The position numbers and the translations under genes are program-made. A stretch of 64,000 bases of DNA from Aquila chrysaetos chrysaetos (lineage: Eukaryota > Chordata > Aves > Accipitriformes > Accipitridae), in assembly GCF_900496995.4 (NCBI RefSeq), contig NW_024470328.1:1-64000 (forward strand), given 5' to 3'. Below the pieces are notes generated by a model that searched no databases, had not been told where the DNA came from, and saw only the letters and a list, made by a program, of their open reading frames with translations. Positions 10,898 through 20,975 of this stretch are shown here, in pieces (the stretch's first letter is position 1; every line of letters starts with the position of its first letter).

Positions 10898-13060
10898 ATG
10901 GCCCTTACCAGACCTCTTCTAGTTCTACTTGGGGTGAGTTCTTTGACCCTGGCTACGGAGAACAACTGCAGTCAATGTATAGTGACTACTAGAAGGGGAC
11001 GGATAAGCTCCCTAACCTTAGTATATCATACTATCTATGACTGCAAGGGTCAGAAAATTGGAAGCTGCATTTATAACCAAACCTGGTATGCTCTATGCAG
11101 AGAAGAAAACAGAACTGTATGCTATGATCCAAAGGAACTCCCTTATTAATATTGGGTCGAGATTAGGACAAATGATTAAAATGGGAGATTAATAGGATCA
11201 AGTAAAAAAATTACTAATTTAACCATACCCGCCTGGGTATCCTTTGATGCATGTGATGCAATTGACGACGACCCAGACACAAATTGTGGGAGTGTAGAGT
11301 GGAGAAAATATTATTCAGAACAACCAAAGTATTTATGTCCAGGAGCCGGGCATTGTCAAATTAATGCAAACTACCAACGCTCTGAAATGGCAAGATATCA
11401 ATCTGCCCACTTATGTGGCAGGAGGGTATGGGGGTGTGTGTGTTGGGCAACCCAAAACTGGGGATATGAAAGTCATTGTGGGGAAATACAGGCCTCCATA
11501 ACTGCGGGACCTGTAGATAAAAACTGCACCACCCGTAGCTGTAATCCTGTCAATGTAACTATTAAAAACCCAGAAAATTGGAAACAGAAACAAATAGTTT
11601 ACCTTGGGCTTAAAATCTATGGGACGGGAGGGGACCCAGGCATTGTCCTGAATATACAGATCAAAGAAAAGTCTAGAGAATCAATACAACATCGATTATT
11701 GTTTAACTCCTTTTATCATGAAATAGAGACAGGAGTAAAATATGAAATCCCCACAGTTGCTAAAAGTTTATTTGTAAACCTTGCAGAAAATATCGCTAAA
11801 TCGTTAAAAGTGACTAATTGCTATGTTTGCGGAGGAAAAAATCAAGGTGAACGATGGCCATGGGAGTCCATGGAGAGCAACATAAGTAATCCCCAAGTAT
11901 GGAAAACAGTGGGAAAGGATAATAGGAAACAACAATAGGTGCTTCAAATGAGTATAATTGGGAAGAGTTGTTGGCAAAACCTAAGGGATGATGGAAGGCA
12001 AGTAGGTAACCTGGAGTGTGAAGGAGGTTTTCTATGGAATGAAACACAGAATAATTGGGATAGGTGGGGAAACCCACTGGAAATAAATAATCAATTTAAA
12101 AATTGGACAAATGGAACGAATATACCAAATGGTTGGCCAACCCCTAAAGGACATTATTGGATTTGTGGCAGATTAGCTTATGCATATTTGCCAAAGAATT
12201 GGACAGGGTCCTGTGTATTAGGAACTATAAGACCCAGTTTCTTCCTATTACCCATAAATCAAGGAGAGCGACTAGGAGTTCAAATATATGCAGAGGCCAA
12301 TGAGTTAGGAAAAAGACGTCAGAAACGAAACCTACAAATTGGGAATTGGAAAGATAACGAATGGCCTCCTGAGAGAATTATTGCCTATTATGATCCAGCT
12401 ACATGGGCAGAAGACGGATCTTGGGGCTATAGGACCCCAATATATATGCTTAATAGAATAATAAGGTTACAAGCTGTAGTGGAAATAATCGTAAATAAAA
12501 CTGGAGATGCACTTGGATTAATTGCCAAACAAAATACCAAGATGAGAACGGCTTTGTATCAAAATCGCTTAGCTTTGGATTATTTGTTAGTACAGGAAGG
12601 GGGTGTTTGTGGAAAATTTAATCTTAGTAATTGTTGTTTAGAAATTGATGATGAAGGAAAAGCTGTGAATGAACTTGTAATGGAAATGAAGAAAATTGCA
12701 CATGTCCCAGTTCAGACTTGGAATGGAATTAACCTAGGGGGATTATGGGGAGACTTTATGAATGGTGATTGGCTCAATAAAATTGGGATAGTTGTATTAG
12801 GAATATGTGGAGGATTGTTAATAATTCCATGTTTAATACCTTGTTTTACTAGACTAATACATTCGGTTATACAAGGAATACAGATATCTGCTGTACCTGT
12901 TGATCCAGAATCTGGAAGAGAAAAGGCCGATTCCCTAATGATAATAAAAACAAAAGAAGATCCAAGATTGATACCAATTCAGCAAGTGTTAACACGATTG
13001 GAAATGAAAACACAAATCAATACCAGAAAAAAGGAAATGGGGGATTGTGAAATATATTAA
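10898..13060 (+). pseudogene. env: ERV1 env (three nonsense codons)
   Basis: Envelope glycoprotein relic. One reading frame runs from the ATG at 10898, which begins a hydrophobic signal peptide, to TAA at 13058-13060. It is interrupted by TAA 11147-11149, TAA 11177-11179 and TAG 11936-11938. The surface part has many N-glycosylation sites and a CYVC motif near 11820, the CXXC type that links to the transmembrane subunit in gammaretroviruses. A basic cleavage site KRRQKR lies near 12310. The transmembrane subunit has a [10 protein letters not shown] immunosuppressive-type helix, then a CX7CC motif (12608-12637; seven spacer residues by direct count) and a membrane anchor near 12780-12860. The frame ends inside the 3' LTR. 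As it stands it cannot give full-length protein. Confidence 0.9.
13027..13045 (+). other. ERV1 polypurine tract
   Basis: A purine run of AAAAAAGGAAATGGGGGA type directly before the 3' LTR, the expected plus-strand primer. It lies inside the end of the env frame. Confidence 0.85.
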
Positions 13061-14085
13061 CCTGATTCGTGTCAATATAAAACAACGATAGGGCCGCATG
13101 GTGAAATGTGACCCTCTCTGCATATGTAATTTTTAACCATTTTGCTTGATCTTGTATAACCATAGGCCTAAGGGAAGTAGGAGAGCATGTATATAGTTCT
13201 TGCTTCCTGCAAAAGCCATATAACAATAGGAAATGACGAAAGTTAGAAACGAAATAAAATCAGACATCAAGTAGAAATCGAAAAATACTTTACACGGTCT
13301 CTCGGAGGTAGTGGAATCCTATAGTTGCAAAAGAATTTGCAAAGGTGTAAAGAAAAAAGGGGGGGGATTGATATAGCGAACAAACTGCTTATTGCTTAAT
13401 GATTGTCTCTCTGTAACTTTACATACCAAGGACTGGTGTTTGTCAAGGATTAAGCTTGTCAGAGACTGGTGCTTGGGAATGATGAGCAAGAAGGAACCAA
13501 GAGCGATCACAAGACTTAATTAAGTGTTCGATGAATTTACGATCTTGTTAAGAAGGCACAAGTAGAGGCCTTGCTTGAATAGATAAGGCCGGAAAAGATA
13601 AGAACTCCTGCCTTTGTTCCCATCCTTGTAGATAATTTAGCTTAAACTACCCATATGGTTCTATACCACTAATGAGAACTTAGATAATAAGAACACTAAC
13701 AAGCACTAAAGTATCAAAACATGTAAAGGACCATACTGCGCAGAATCACCTGAGGAGGGTCAAATAGCGGACAAGTGAGGAAGACTATGGAAGGCCACCA
13801 GAGGACTCCTGAAGACCACCAGAGACCTTCAATGCGCCTGCGTAAAGGACATTTGCATATGCTAATAGTTTCCCGGAAAACTAATGAATATGTATACACA
13901 TTTCTCAGGAATCTAGTGAATATGTATGTAGAACCTGTACTTAACCTGCACAATTAGACCCGACGGGGTGTGCCTTGGTAGAGCAGAGGCTCCCAGTGCA
14001 CCTAGCGCTGTTTACTTGCCTATATTCATGTAATAAATCGTAAACTTTAATTAAAATCCTGTTTTGGATATGATAATTTTTCACA
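13046..14085 (+). repeat. ERV1 3' LTR (family B, 1040 bp)
   Basis: Matches the 5' LTR along its full length with roughly 15 substitutions and one 1-bp indel by eye. AATAAA lies near 14033. It is followed by CCGGC, which does not match the bases before the 5' LTR. Confidence 0.93.
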
Positions 14086-14977
14086 CCGGCAATCCAAAAG
14101 AACCTGTACTATTGGTTTAATAAACTGTGCCGCTCATTAATCTAGCCTTGATAGTTCGTTAATGCGACCAAACTCCCTAAGTCTAGTAATTCTCATGTGT
14201 TGAACGTGGCTAAGCCAAGAGTGCAGTGTGCTATAAGTACATCCGTCTTTGTGACAGTTATATGACCGGGCTTATAGTGCTGAATTGGACATTACTCAGA
14301 AACTAAACCTAGCCACCCCCAGTGCCTCTGACATCTGAGGATAAGCTGGAACACAAGGGGGTTTATTTTCTGCCAAATTCCTTTGCCCTTTACCGCAACA
14401 GTGACTCCAGGACCAACCACCACTATCCCAGTGAGATTCATCTCACTTGTCTTGGAAAGGCTCATTGCCAGTTCCTCTGTCTGCTGTGATACTCATCCTT
14501 GGCTTTCTGGCCTGTGCCTTCAAATACACAGTATGGAAGAAGCATGCCTGTGGAACATCTCACCTGTGTAGTCAGAAGGGGTTCTGCAAGCATCAGCGTC
14601 ATTGCCCTCTAGAAGAAGGCATTTCTCCCCTTTCAGAAGGCACAGAGCACATCTAGGAACTCTTAATACTCAGAAGCACACCCCTCCATGTTTCACCTCT
14701 CTGAACTTCCTTCACCATTTCTTTCAGCAATGACCAAAGAAGAAAAAGGTTCTTCCTCACAGGTGTTCTACTAGGAGAGAGTGGACAAGAAGGACCTTAG
14801 CCTCCCACAGTGTCACAGAAGAGCGGAATGCACCTCATTCAAAAGAGAGCAGCAGCAGTACGTTGTATTGAGGTAAAATAATAATTTGGCAAAGTTCAGA
14901 AAGTTCAATGGAATTTAACAAAGTTTTAACACTGGTTTGACAAGGTTCAGTAAGTTTGATGGCAAGGTTCACCTTAC

Positions 14978-14983
<6 letters not shown>
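14086..14983. other. No confident gene; possible LTR tail and a membrane-like frame
   Basis: The first ~130 bp contain TTTAATAAACTGTGCCGCTC and look like the R-U5 end of another LTR, but I cannot prove a family. Around 14447-14656 a plus-strand frame encodes a hydrophobic stretch (LSAVILILGFLACAFKY) followed by a cysteine-rich basic tail. It could be a relic of a receptor exon; no family is recognised. The rest shows nothing supportable. Confidence 0.35.

Positions 14984-15017
<34 letters not shown>
14984..15017. repeat. (TA)n microsatellite
   Basis: About 17 uninterrupted TA dinucleotides. Confidence 0.95.
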
Positions 15018-15018
<1 letters not shown>

Positions 15019-15354
15019 CATTTATAAAGCTATAGAAACCAAATTAATATAGCCACAAAAGCATAGGTATGAAATGGATAAAACCTTCTTTAATAAGACC
15101 TAATGGACTGAAGAATTATAAGTGTGAATAGAAACAAAAGGAAAAGGGCAGGCTGGGGCCGCCCACTTCACCAGGCTGCAGAATGAGCCCTGACTGGTCT
15201 GGTGTGTGCGTGGGGGGACTTCAAGAGTGTGGAAGGGTGCCTGAAAGGTGGTGGGGCATGGACAAGCTGGAACATGCCCAAAGACTATGGCCCCTTTCTA
15301 GGACGCCTCCAGGTGGCCCCCATAACAAATCCTGTCACGTGCAAAGAAGGGCCC

Positions 15355-15590
15355 AGTCCTGTGAGCCAGACTGGGAGGCTGCCACATCCCAGCCCAGCCC
15401 TGCAGGGTGGCCATACAGGGTTACTGGGGCAGATTCTGGGCTTTGCACAGTGCAGCAAACACAGGCCTTGTGAGCTATGAAAATAGAAAACCAGGACCAA
15501 ATGCCAACCTCAGAAGAACATGTGCATGGGGACAAAGAGGAAAAGACCCGAAGGAATCCCCAGAAAGAACCACATGAACGAGAAAAAAAC
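15355..15590 (+). repeat. Direct repeat, left copy
   Basis: About 235 bp resembling 18500-18735, with shared blocks such as CACATCCCAGCCCAGCCC, CAGGGTTACTGGGG and GCATGGGGACAA, at roughly 80% identity by eye. The copies bracket the receptor relic and two CR1 pieces. No gene is seen between 15018 and 15355. Confidence 0.7.
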
Positions 15591-15654
15591 AGTTAAACCA
15601 GTTTAACCCCCCAGTTGGCTGGGATTAAACCACGACAGGTGTCCTGTGCTGACC

Positions 15655-15940
15655 CTCACAGTATTGGTGCTGGTGCTGGTTCCTCATGCTGTAAATAAGG
15701 GGATTCACTGCTGAAGTCACCACTGAGCATAGCACTGCTTCCACCAGGTACAGAGATGGGGAGGAGATGGAGGGGGGCTTCTAGTAGGCAAACACAGCAG
15801 TGCTAACAAACAAGGAGACCACGGCCAGGTGAAGGAGGCACATGGAAAAGGCTTGGTCCCTGTTCAGAAGGGAACTTCAGCACAGCCCTGAAGATCCGTG
15901 CATAGGATACCAAAATGAAAACAAAACACACACTGTCCCG
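15655..15940 (-). pseudogene. Olfactory receptor 3' fragment (OR14-like relic)
   Basis: Read on the minus strand, the segment near 15870-15935 encodes CFVFILVSYARIFRAVLKFP, the TM5 and third intracellular loop signature of bird OR14-like receptors. TM6 and TM7 blocks follow toward 15676 (a leucine- and proline-rich APLHLLP stretch and the YLQHEE-type frame of the usual SMRN end), but in shifted frames. Everything upstream of TM5 is missing and replaced by CR1. The fragment is dead. It resembles the receptors at 56853-57785 and 60786-61023. Confidence 0.75.
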
Positions 15941-15964
15941 CACGACATCCTTGTCTCTAAATTG

Positions 15965-16815
15965 GAGAAACATGTATTTGACAGACAGACCACTCGGTGC
16001 ATAAGGAACTGGCAGGATGGTCACACTCAAAGAGTTGCGGTCAACAGCTGGATGTCCAAGTGGAGAGCAGTGACGAGTGGCATTCCTCAGGGGCTGGTAG
16101 TGGGACAGGCCCTGTTTAACATCTTTCTTGGCTACATGGACAGTGGGATTGAGCACACCCTCAGCAGGTTTGCCAACGACACCAAGCTGTGTGGTGTAGT
16201 TGCCATGCTGGAGGGAAGGGATGCCATCCAGAGGGACCTTGACAGGCTTGAGAGGTGGGCCCGTGTGAACCTCATGAAGTTCACACAGGCCAAGTGCGAG
16301 GTGCTACACATGGGTCAAGGCAATCCCAAGCATAAATCCAGGCTTGGCAATGAGCAGATTGAGAGAAGCCCTGCAGAGAAGTACTTGGGGGTACTGCTTG
16401 ATGAGGAGCTCAACGTGACCCAGCAATGTGCTCAGTGTGTCAAGGGAGGTGATTCTCCCCCTCTACCCAGCTCTCATGAGACCCCACCTGGAGAACCGCC
16501 TTCACCTCTGGGGCCCCCAACACAAGAAGGACATGGACCTGTTGGAGTGAGTCCAGAGGAGGGCCATGAAGATGATGAGAGGGCTTGAGCACCTCCCCGA
16601 TGAAGACAGGCTGAGACAGTTGGGGTTGTTCATCCTGGAGAAGGGAAGGCTCTGGGGAGACCTTATAGCAGCCTTCCAGTACTTAAGGGAAAGTGACAAG
16701 GGGTAATGGCTTTAAACCGAAAGAGGGTAGATTTAGATTAGAGGTAAGGAAGAATTTCTTCATTGGGAGGGTGGTGAGGCACTGGAACAGGTTGCCCACT
16801 GAAGTTGTGGATGCC
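15965..16815 (+). mobile_element. CR1 LINE, 3' part with RT remnant
   Basis: The plus strand encodes CR1 reverse-transcriptase landmarks: VTSGIPQG, then FANDTKL where active CR1 has FADDTKL, then DLDRLERWA, KCEVLHMG and EKYLGVLLDEELN. Further on come frame-shifted pieces of the C-terminal domain and the common CR1 3' sequence ([12 protein letters not shown] near 16780). The catalytic aspartate pair is mutated and several frameshifts are present, so this is a fossil. Confidence 0.88.
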
Positions 16816-16879
16816 TGTGGCAGTACACTCCCCCCCCCCCACCATCCCGCAAGCAGAAAACAAAACTACTCCAGGCAGG

Positions 16880-17205
16880 GAGAAAGGGAAGGAAAAAAAC
16901 CACCAAACTAAACCCTGGAGGTCTCAGGTTGAAATTTGAACTGGCCAATCGAGATGTGCCAGGTACACTGAGGTGACCCTCTTGGCCAATAGGGATTAAA
17001 TGACCACAGGTCAGATTCAACAAGGCTATAAACAGGGTCCCGCCGGAGGACATGTTGGAATCAGTCCTCCTCGGAGCAGCGGGTCTGCAGTCGGGGACTC
17101 CCCCTTGGGTCGCGGCACTGCCCGAGGTAACTCCTCAAGGGAGAGAGCCCTCAGCTTTGAGGTGAGTGATATGCGCATTTTGCGTCATCACTTTTAAATC
17201 TCAAG
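16880..17205 (+). mobile_element. Possible LTR fragment
   Basis: Contains two CCAAT boxes (near 16945 and 16985), CTATAAACAGG near 17026 and a GC-rich stretch ending in a donor-like GAGGTGAGTG at about 17160. The layout looks like the promoter half of an LTR or retroelement leader. No ends or duplication are visible. Confidence 0.35.
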
Positions 17206-18495
17206 GATTCTTTAAAAAAACAAAAACTGGTAGGAAAACACTACCTGTGCTCCCAATCCTTCCACTAATTGCCCCAGTGCCCTGAAGTCCCTTTTGATTG
17301 CCTTTGGACTTCTCTCTGCAATCTCATCACTGCCAACCTGCACAACCAGCAATGGGCAATAATCAGAGGTCCAAACCAGACCAGGGAGCTCCCTGGTAAT
17401 GTCTTTTACCTGGGCCCCAGGGAGGCAGCAGACTTCCCTGTGGGATGGGTCAGCTCTGCATATTGGGCCCTCTGTCCCCCTCAGAAGGGAGTCACCTACG
17501 ACAATTACCCTCCTTTTTCTTTTTTCAGAGGCTGTGAGAATGCGTGGGGCTGCCCGAGTGAGCCTAGGCACCTCCCTAGATAGGGCTTCATCTACACCCT
17601 CATCTTCATTGACCTGGTCCTCAAGTTCCAGAGCCCCATACCTGTTGTGAAGGGGCAACTGGGAACGTGAGGGAGACCGGGAGCAGATTCGCCTGCCTCC
17701 CAGAGGAGAGACCTGTATCCATTCCCCTCCATCTCTTAGATGCCTTCCTGCCTGGTGGCAAGAGGGCAGGGGAGCCTCCACCTCTTGCAGAGCCTCTATC
17801 TGCTGCCTCTGCCTCAGGGATGGCAGAGTGTGGGCCCACCAATCTGCCTCCCTCTCACACTCCCTGATACTCCTCAACCTTTCCACTTCCTCCTTCAGCT
17901 CTACCACCAGGCTGAGCAGATCATCCACCTGGTCACACCTCACACAAGAGCTGTCCCCGCTGCCCTCCATCATCAGTGATAGACTCAGGCACTCCCTGCA
18001 GCCAGAGACCTGGACAGCTGCACGTTTCCATGGGAGCTCTGTCTGCGTCACCACATTTTTCCTAGCAATGGCTTTCACCCGAGTGGCAACCATACCTGAG
18101 TCTCCCTCTGGGCCAATGCCCACCACTTGAGTAGCCTTCTCGAGCTGGGAAAGGCAGGGGGGGCTACACCCTACCTGCATGCCCTGCCTATGCGAACTGC
18201 GGTGCCACTCCCTTTCTGACGCACCACGCCCTGTTTGCCCACCCTGTTCACTGCGCTCCTGGTCGCTGGCGCTCCTCAGGGCCATTCAGATCTCTCGCAG
18301 TTCCCAATGGCAATGCCCACGCTGCGTCAGACTCTCTCGTGAGGGCTGCCTGCTCTCGACAGGTCCCTCTGCTCTTCCCCGGCGCTCCTGGGCCTCGGGA
18401 ACCTCCCAGTCCGCCTCAATCTAGCACTTAGCCACCGACTTACCTTTGCCTCTGGTGACCTCGCCGCTGACTGAATGCTGCTGACGGTTACGCCA
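17206..18495 (-). mobile_element. CR1 LINE, 5' part (antisense)
   Basis: Consists of a GC-rich 5' leader (about 18286-18495) and the ORF1 gene; ORF2 is missing. CR1 copies are usually 5'-truncated, so a retained 5' end with a lost 3' end is unusual. It lies head-on to the CR1 3' piece at 15965-16815. Confidence 0.75.
17212..18285 (-). CDS. CR1 LINE ORF1 protein with esterase domain
   Basis: An uninterrupted 357-codon frame on the minus strand, ATG at 18283-18285. In order it has a basic N-terminus, a cysteine cluster of two CXXC pairs (CREC and CVRC, about residues 97-120) like the zinc-finger region of CR1 ORF1, a heptad-like coiled coil (LLSLVVELKEEVERLRS), and a C-terminal SGNH-type esterase region. 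The esterase region has the block I motif VVGDSLLRGTEG with the nucleophile serine, then YPLLVVQVGSDE-like sequence. In CR1 this protein is thought to bind nucleic acid and aid retrotransposition. The frame is open but the element is cut off right after it, so it cannot move on its own. It is a retroelement gene, not a host gene. Confidence 0.85.
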   Translation of the reverse strand: MALRSASDQERSEQGGQTGRGASEREWHRSSHRQGMQVGCSPPCLSQLEKATQVVGIGPEGDSGMVATRVKAIARKNVVTQTELPWKRAAVQVSGCRECLSLSLMMEGSGDSSCVRCDQVDDLLSLVVELKEEVERLRSIRECEREADWWAHTLPSLRQRQQIEALQEVEAPLPSCHQAGRHLRDGGEWIQVSPLGGRRICSRSPSRSQLPLHNRYGALELEDQVNEDEGVDEALSREVPRLTRAAPRILTASEKRKRRVIVVGDSLLRGTEGPICRADPSHREVCCLPGAQVKDITRELPGLVWTSDYCPLLVVQVGSDEIAERSPKAIKRDFRALGQLVEGLGAQVVFSYQFLFF

Positions 18496-18499
18496 GTAT

Positions 18500-18735
18500 C
18501 CTGTGAACCGGTCTGGGAGGCCCCCACATCCCAGCCCAGCCCAGCAGGATGGCCATGCAGGGTTACTGGGGAAGACTCTGAGCTTTCCTCGGTGCTGCAA
18601 GACACAGGCAACGCCATCTGCAAACATGGAAAAGCAGGACTAAGTGCCAACTTCAGAAGAATACGTGCATGGGGACAATACGGAAAAGACCCAAAGAGGA
18701 TCTCAAAAAAGACCATGTGAACGAGAGGAACTAGC
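18500..18735 (+). repeat. Direct repeat, right copy
   Basis: Partner of 15355-15590; see that entry for shared blocks. Confidence 0.7.
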
Positions 18736-19126
18736 CAGTGAGCCCAGGAACTGCAAAGCGGCTTTTGAGGTTCCAAGCAGAGAGATAGGATGGTAGTAGG
18801 GAACTCCCTTTCCCCATGGAGTTATGGGGGATCTCACAGCTACCTGTAAGACCACTATGGGGTGCAGACTGGTGCTATATACATTTCCTTGTCCTTAGGT
18901 TGATAACCTGATTGAATGTTTCAAACAGCTCTGGCTGACTGAGAGAGGGGAGAGGTCAGGAGTGTGCTGGCACTTGTGAAGGTCCACCTGAGCCACACCA
19001 GCCAAATCCAGCATGCTGTGTGTACGTCCTGTCAAAGGATGGGGAAGGGGGTGGTGATGGTGGATGTAAATGTATTGAATCCTGTAGGAGCTGAGCAGGA
19101 TGTAAACGGGAGGGAGCAAGGTGTGA
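18736..19126. other. No gene seen
   Basis: No convincing frame, RNA gene or repeat family is recognised here. Confidence 0.6.
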
Positions 19127-19575
19127 AGATTGTACTGGGTCTGGCTGGGATGGCGTTAGTTTTCTTGTTAGCAGCCCCTATGGTGCCGAGCTTTGCCTTG
19201 GTGGTCAAACGAGTGTTGACTGATAACGCACTGACATTGTAGCTACTGCTGAGCAGCGCTTGCACAGCATCAAGGCCTTCTCTGTTGCTCACTCTGCCCC
19301 GACAGCGAGGAGGCTGGGGTGGCAAGAGGCTGGGAGGGGACAAAATCAGGACAGCTGACACCAATGGTCCAAAGGGATATTCCACACCATATGACATCAT
19401 AGTCAGCAATAGAACTAGGGGAGTGCTGGGCGTTCTTCAAAGTAGAAGAAGTAATCCACTTATTAAACTCTTTTTATCTCAACCATTGAGATTTTTTTTC
19501 TCGCTTCTGTCCTTCCATTTTCCTCTGCCATCCCACCGGTGGGGAGTGAGCAAGTGACTGGGTGGGGGCTGCCAC
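19127..19575 (+). mobile_element. ERVL-type LTR (truncated, sense)
   Basis: Begins TGTACTGGGTCTGGCTGGGA and contains GGGATATTCCACACCATATG and TATCTCAACC, both hallmarks of a very common bird class III (ERVL-like) LTR. It ends raggedly in GCAAGTGACTGGGTGGGGG. No duplication is visible. An antisense relative is at 37062-37627. Confidence 0.75.
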
Positions 19576-19599
19576 ATGGGGTCACCCCACCAGACAAGA

Positions 19600-20975
19600 A
19601 CATACACCATAGGTTGGTATGTGCTTGGGAGGTCACTGGTGCCTGAGTAGATCATAGGCTGGGAGCTGGCACGTGGCTTGTGTAAGTGGTTGTGAGATTA
19701 CTGATACCTGAGTAGCTGATAGGCCAAGAGTAGGGGCGTGGCTTGTGTCAGAGCTTGTGAGGTCACTTGTGCCTTTGCATCTCACAAGCAAGCAGATAGC
19801 AAGTAGGTGGAGATGCGGTGGCCAGCTCACTGGTGCCTGAGTAGCTGATAGGCAAGAGGGAGTGTTGTGGTTTAACCCCAGCCAGCAACTAAGCACCACG
19901 CAGCCGCTCACTCACTCTGCCCCCACCCAGTGGGATGGGGAAGAAAATCGGGAAAACTAATAAAACTCCTGGGTTGAGATAAGAATGGATTAATAGAACA
20001 AAAAAGAAGAGACTAATAATGATAATAATGATAAAAGGATTGGAATATAGAAATGATGCACAGTGCAATTGCTCACCACCTGCTGATCGACGCCTAGTTA
20101 GTCCCCCAGCAGCGATCGCCCGCTCCCACTCCCCCCAGTTTATATACGAAATGTGACATCACATGGTATGGAATACCCTGTTGGCCACTTTGGGTCAGCT
20201 GGCCTGGCTGTGTCCTGTGCCAACCTCTTGTGCCCCTCCAGCTTTGTCACTGGCTGGACATGAGAAGCTGAAAAATCCTTGACTTGAGACGAAACATTCT
20301 TAGCAACAACTGAAAATATCAGTGTTATCAACATTCTTCCCATACTGAACTCAAAACATAGCACCGTACCAGCTACTAGGAAGACAATTAACTCTATCCC
20401 AGCTGAAACCAGGACAGGGAGACACATGGCTTGGGTATGTACTTGTGTTGTCACTCTGGGCTGAAGGGCTGATAGGCCAGGACCAGGTTCATGGCCCTTA
20501 TAGGTTCTTGTAAGGTCACCGGAGGCAGACTAGTCCACCAGCAAGTACCTGGCAAATGGGTGTACACGTATGTGGGAGGTCACTGGTGCCTGAGTAGCTG
20601 ATAGAGCAGGAGGTGGCCCATGGCTTGTGTCTGTGCTCATGAGGTCACTCCTGCCTGAGTAGCTCATAGGCCTGGAGTAGGCCAACGGCACGTGTAGGTG
20701 CTTCTAATGTCACTGCTGCCTGAGTAGCTGATAGGGCAGGAGCAGGCCCCTGGTTTGTGTCGGTGGTTTTGAGGTCATTGCTGTCTGAATAGCCAATAGG
20801 CCAGGAACAGGCCCATGTCAGATGCAGATACTATGACGTCACCTGTGGCTGAGTAGCAGATAGGCTAGGAATATGCACGTGGCTGTGTATGGATGAACTT
20901 GTGATGTCACCGGTGCCTGGAGAGCTGATAGGCCGGGAGCTGGCACATAACTTGGGCAGGTGCTTCTGGTGTCAC
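19600..20975. repeat. Minisatellite, ~73-bp unit, split by a solo LTR
   Basis: Tandem copies of a unit containing GAGGTCACTGGTGCCTGAGTA and GCTGATAGGCCAGGAGC, then a TGTGTAGGTGCTTGTG-type end. About five copies lie before 19862 and eight or more after 20417. Copies differ by 10-25%. The array sits upstream of the SRCR gene. The LTR split an existing array, since repeats continue on both sides. Confidence 0.85.
19863..20416 (-). mobile_element. Solo ERVL-type LTR with 5-bp duplication
   Basis: A 554-bp element flanked by GGGAG (19858-19862 and 20417-20421). On the minus strand it starts TGTCCTGGTTTCAGCTGGGA and has a TATATAAACTGGGG promoter box at about 20135. The 5-bp duplication and these sequences fit bird class III ERVs. 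Confidence 0.88.

Larger units (their letters stand above)
4734..14085 (+). mobile_element. ERV1: defective class I (gamma-like) provirus
   Basis: The provirus has the order LTR, tRNA-Pro type primer site, gag, pro-pol, env, polypurine tract, LTR. Class I assignment rests on the primer site, the MGQ gag start with a PPPY late motif, the UAG-G gag-pol stop, a single zinc knuckle, and a CXXC surface subunit with an immunosuppressive-type transmembrane region. It is broken by a capsid deletion with frame change, a nonsense codon in the zinc knuckle, loss of the RT active site and RNase H, a solo LTR in pol, and three nonsense codons in env. The LTRs differ at only about 15 positions by eye, so insertion looks recent. 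Flanks are satellite on the left and unrelated sequence on the right, with no target-site duplication. Confidence 0.93.

Noticed and set aside
15965-18495. Head-to-head CR1 pieces as one twin-primed insertion
   Set aside because: Twin priming puts the inverted 5' part before the 3' part; here the order is reversed and LTR-like sequence lies between. Two separate events are simpler.
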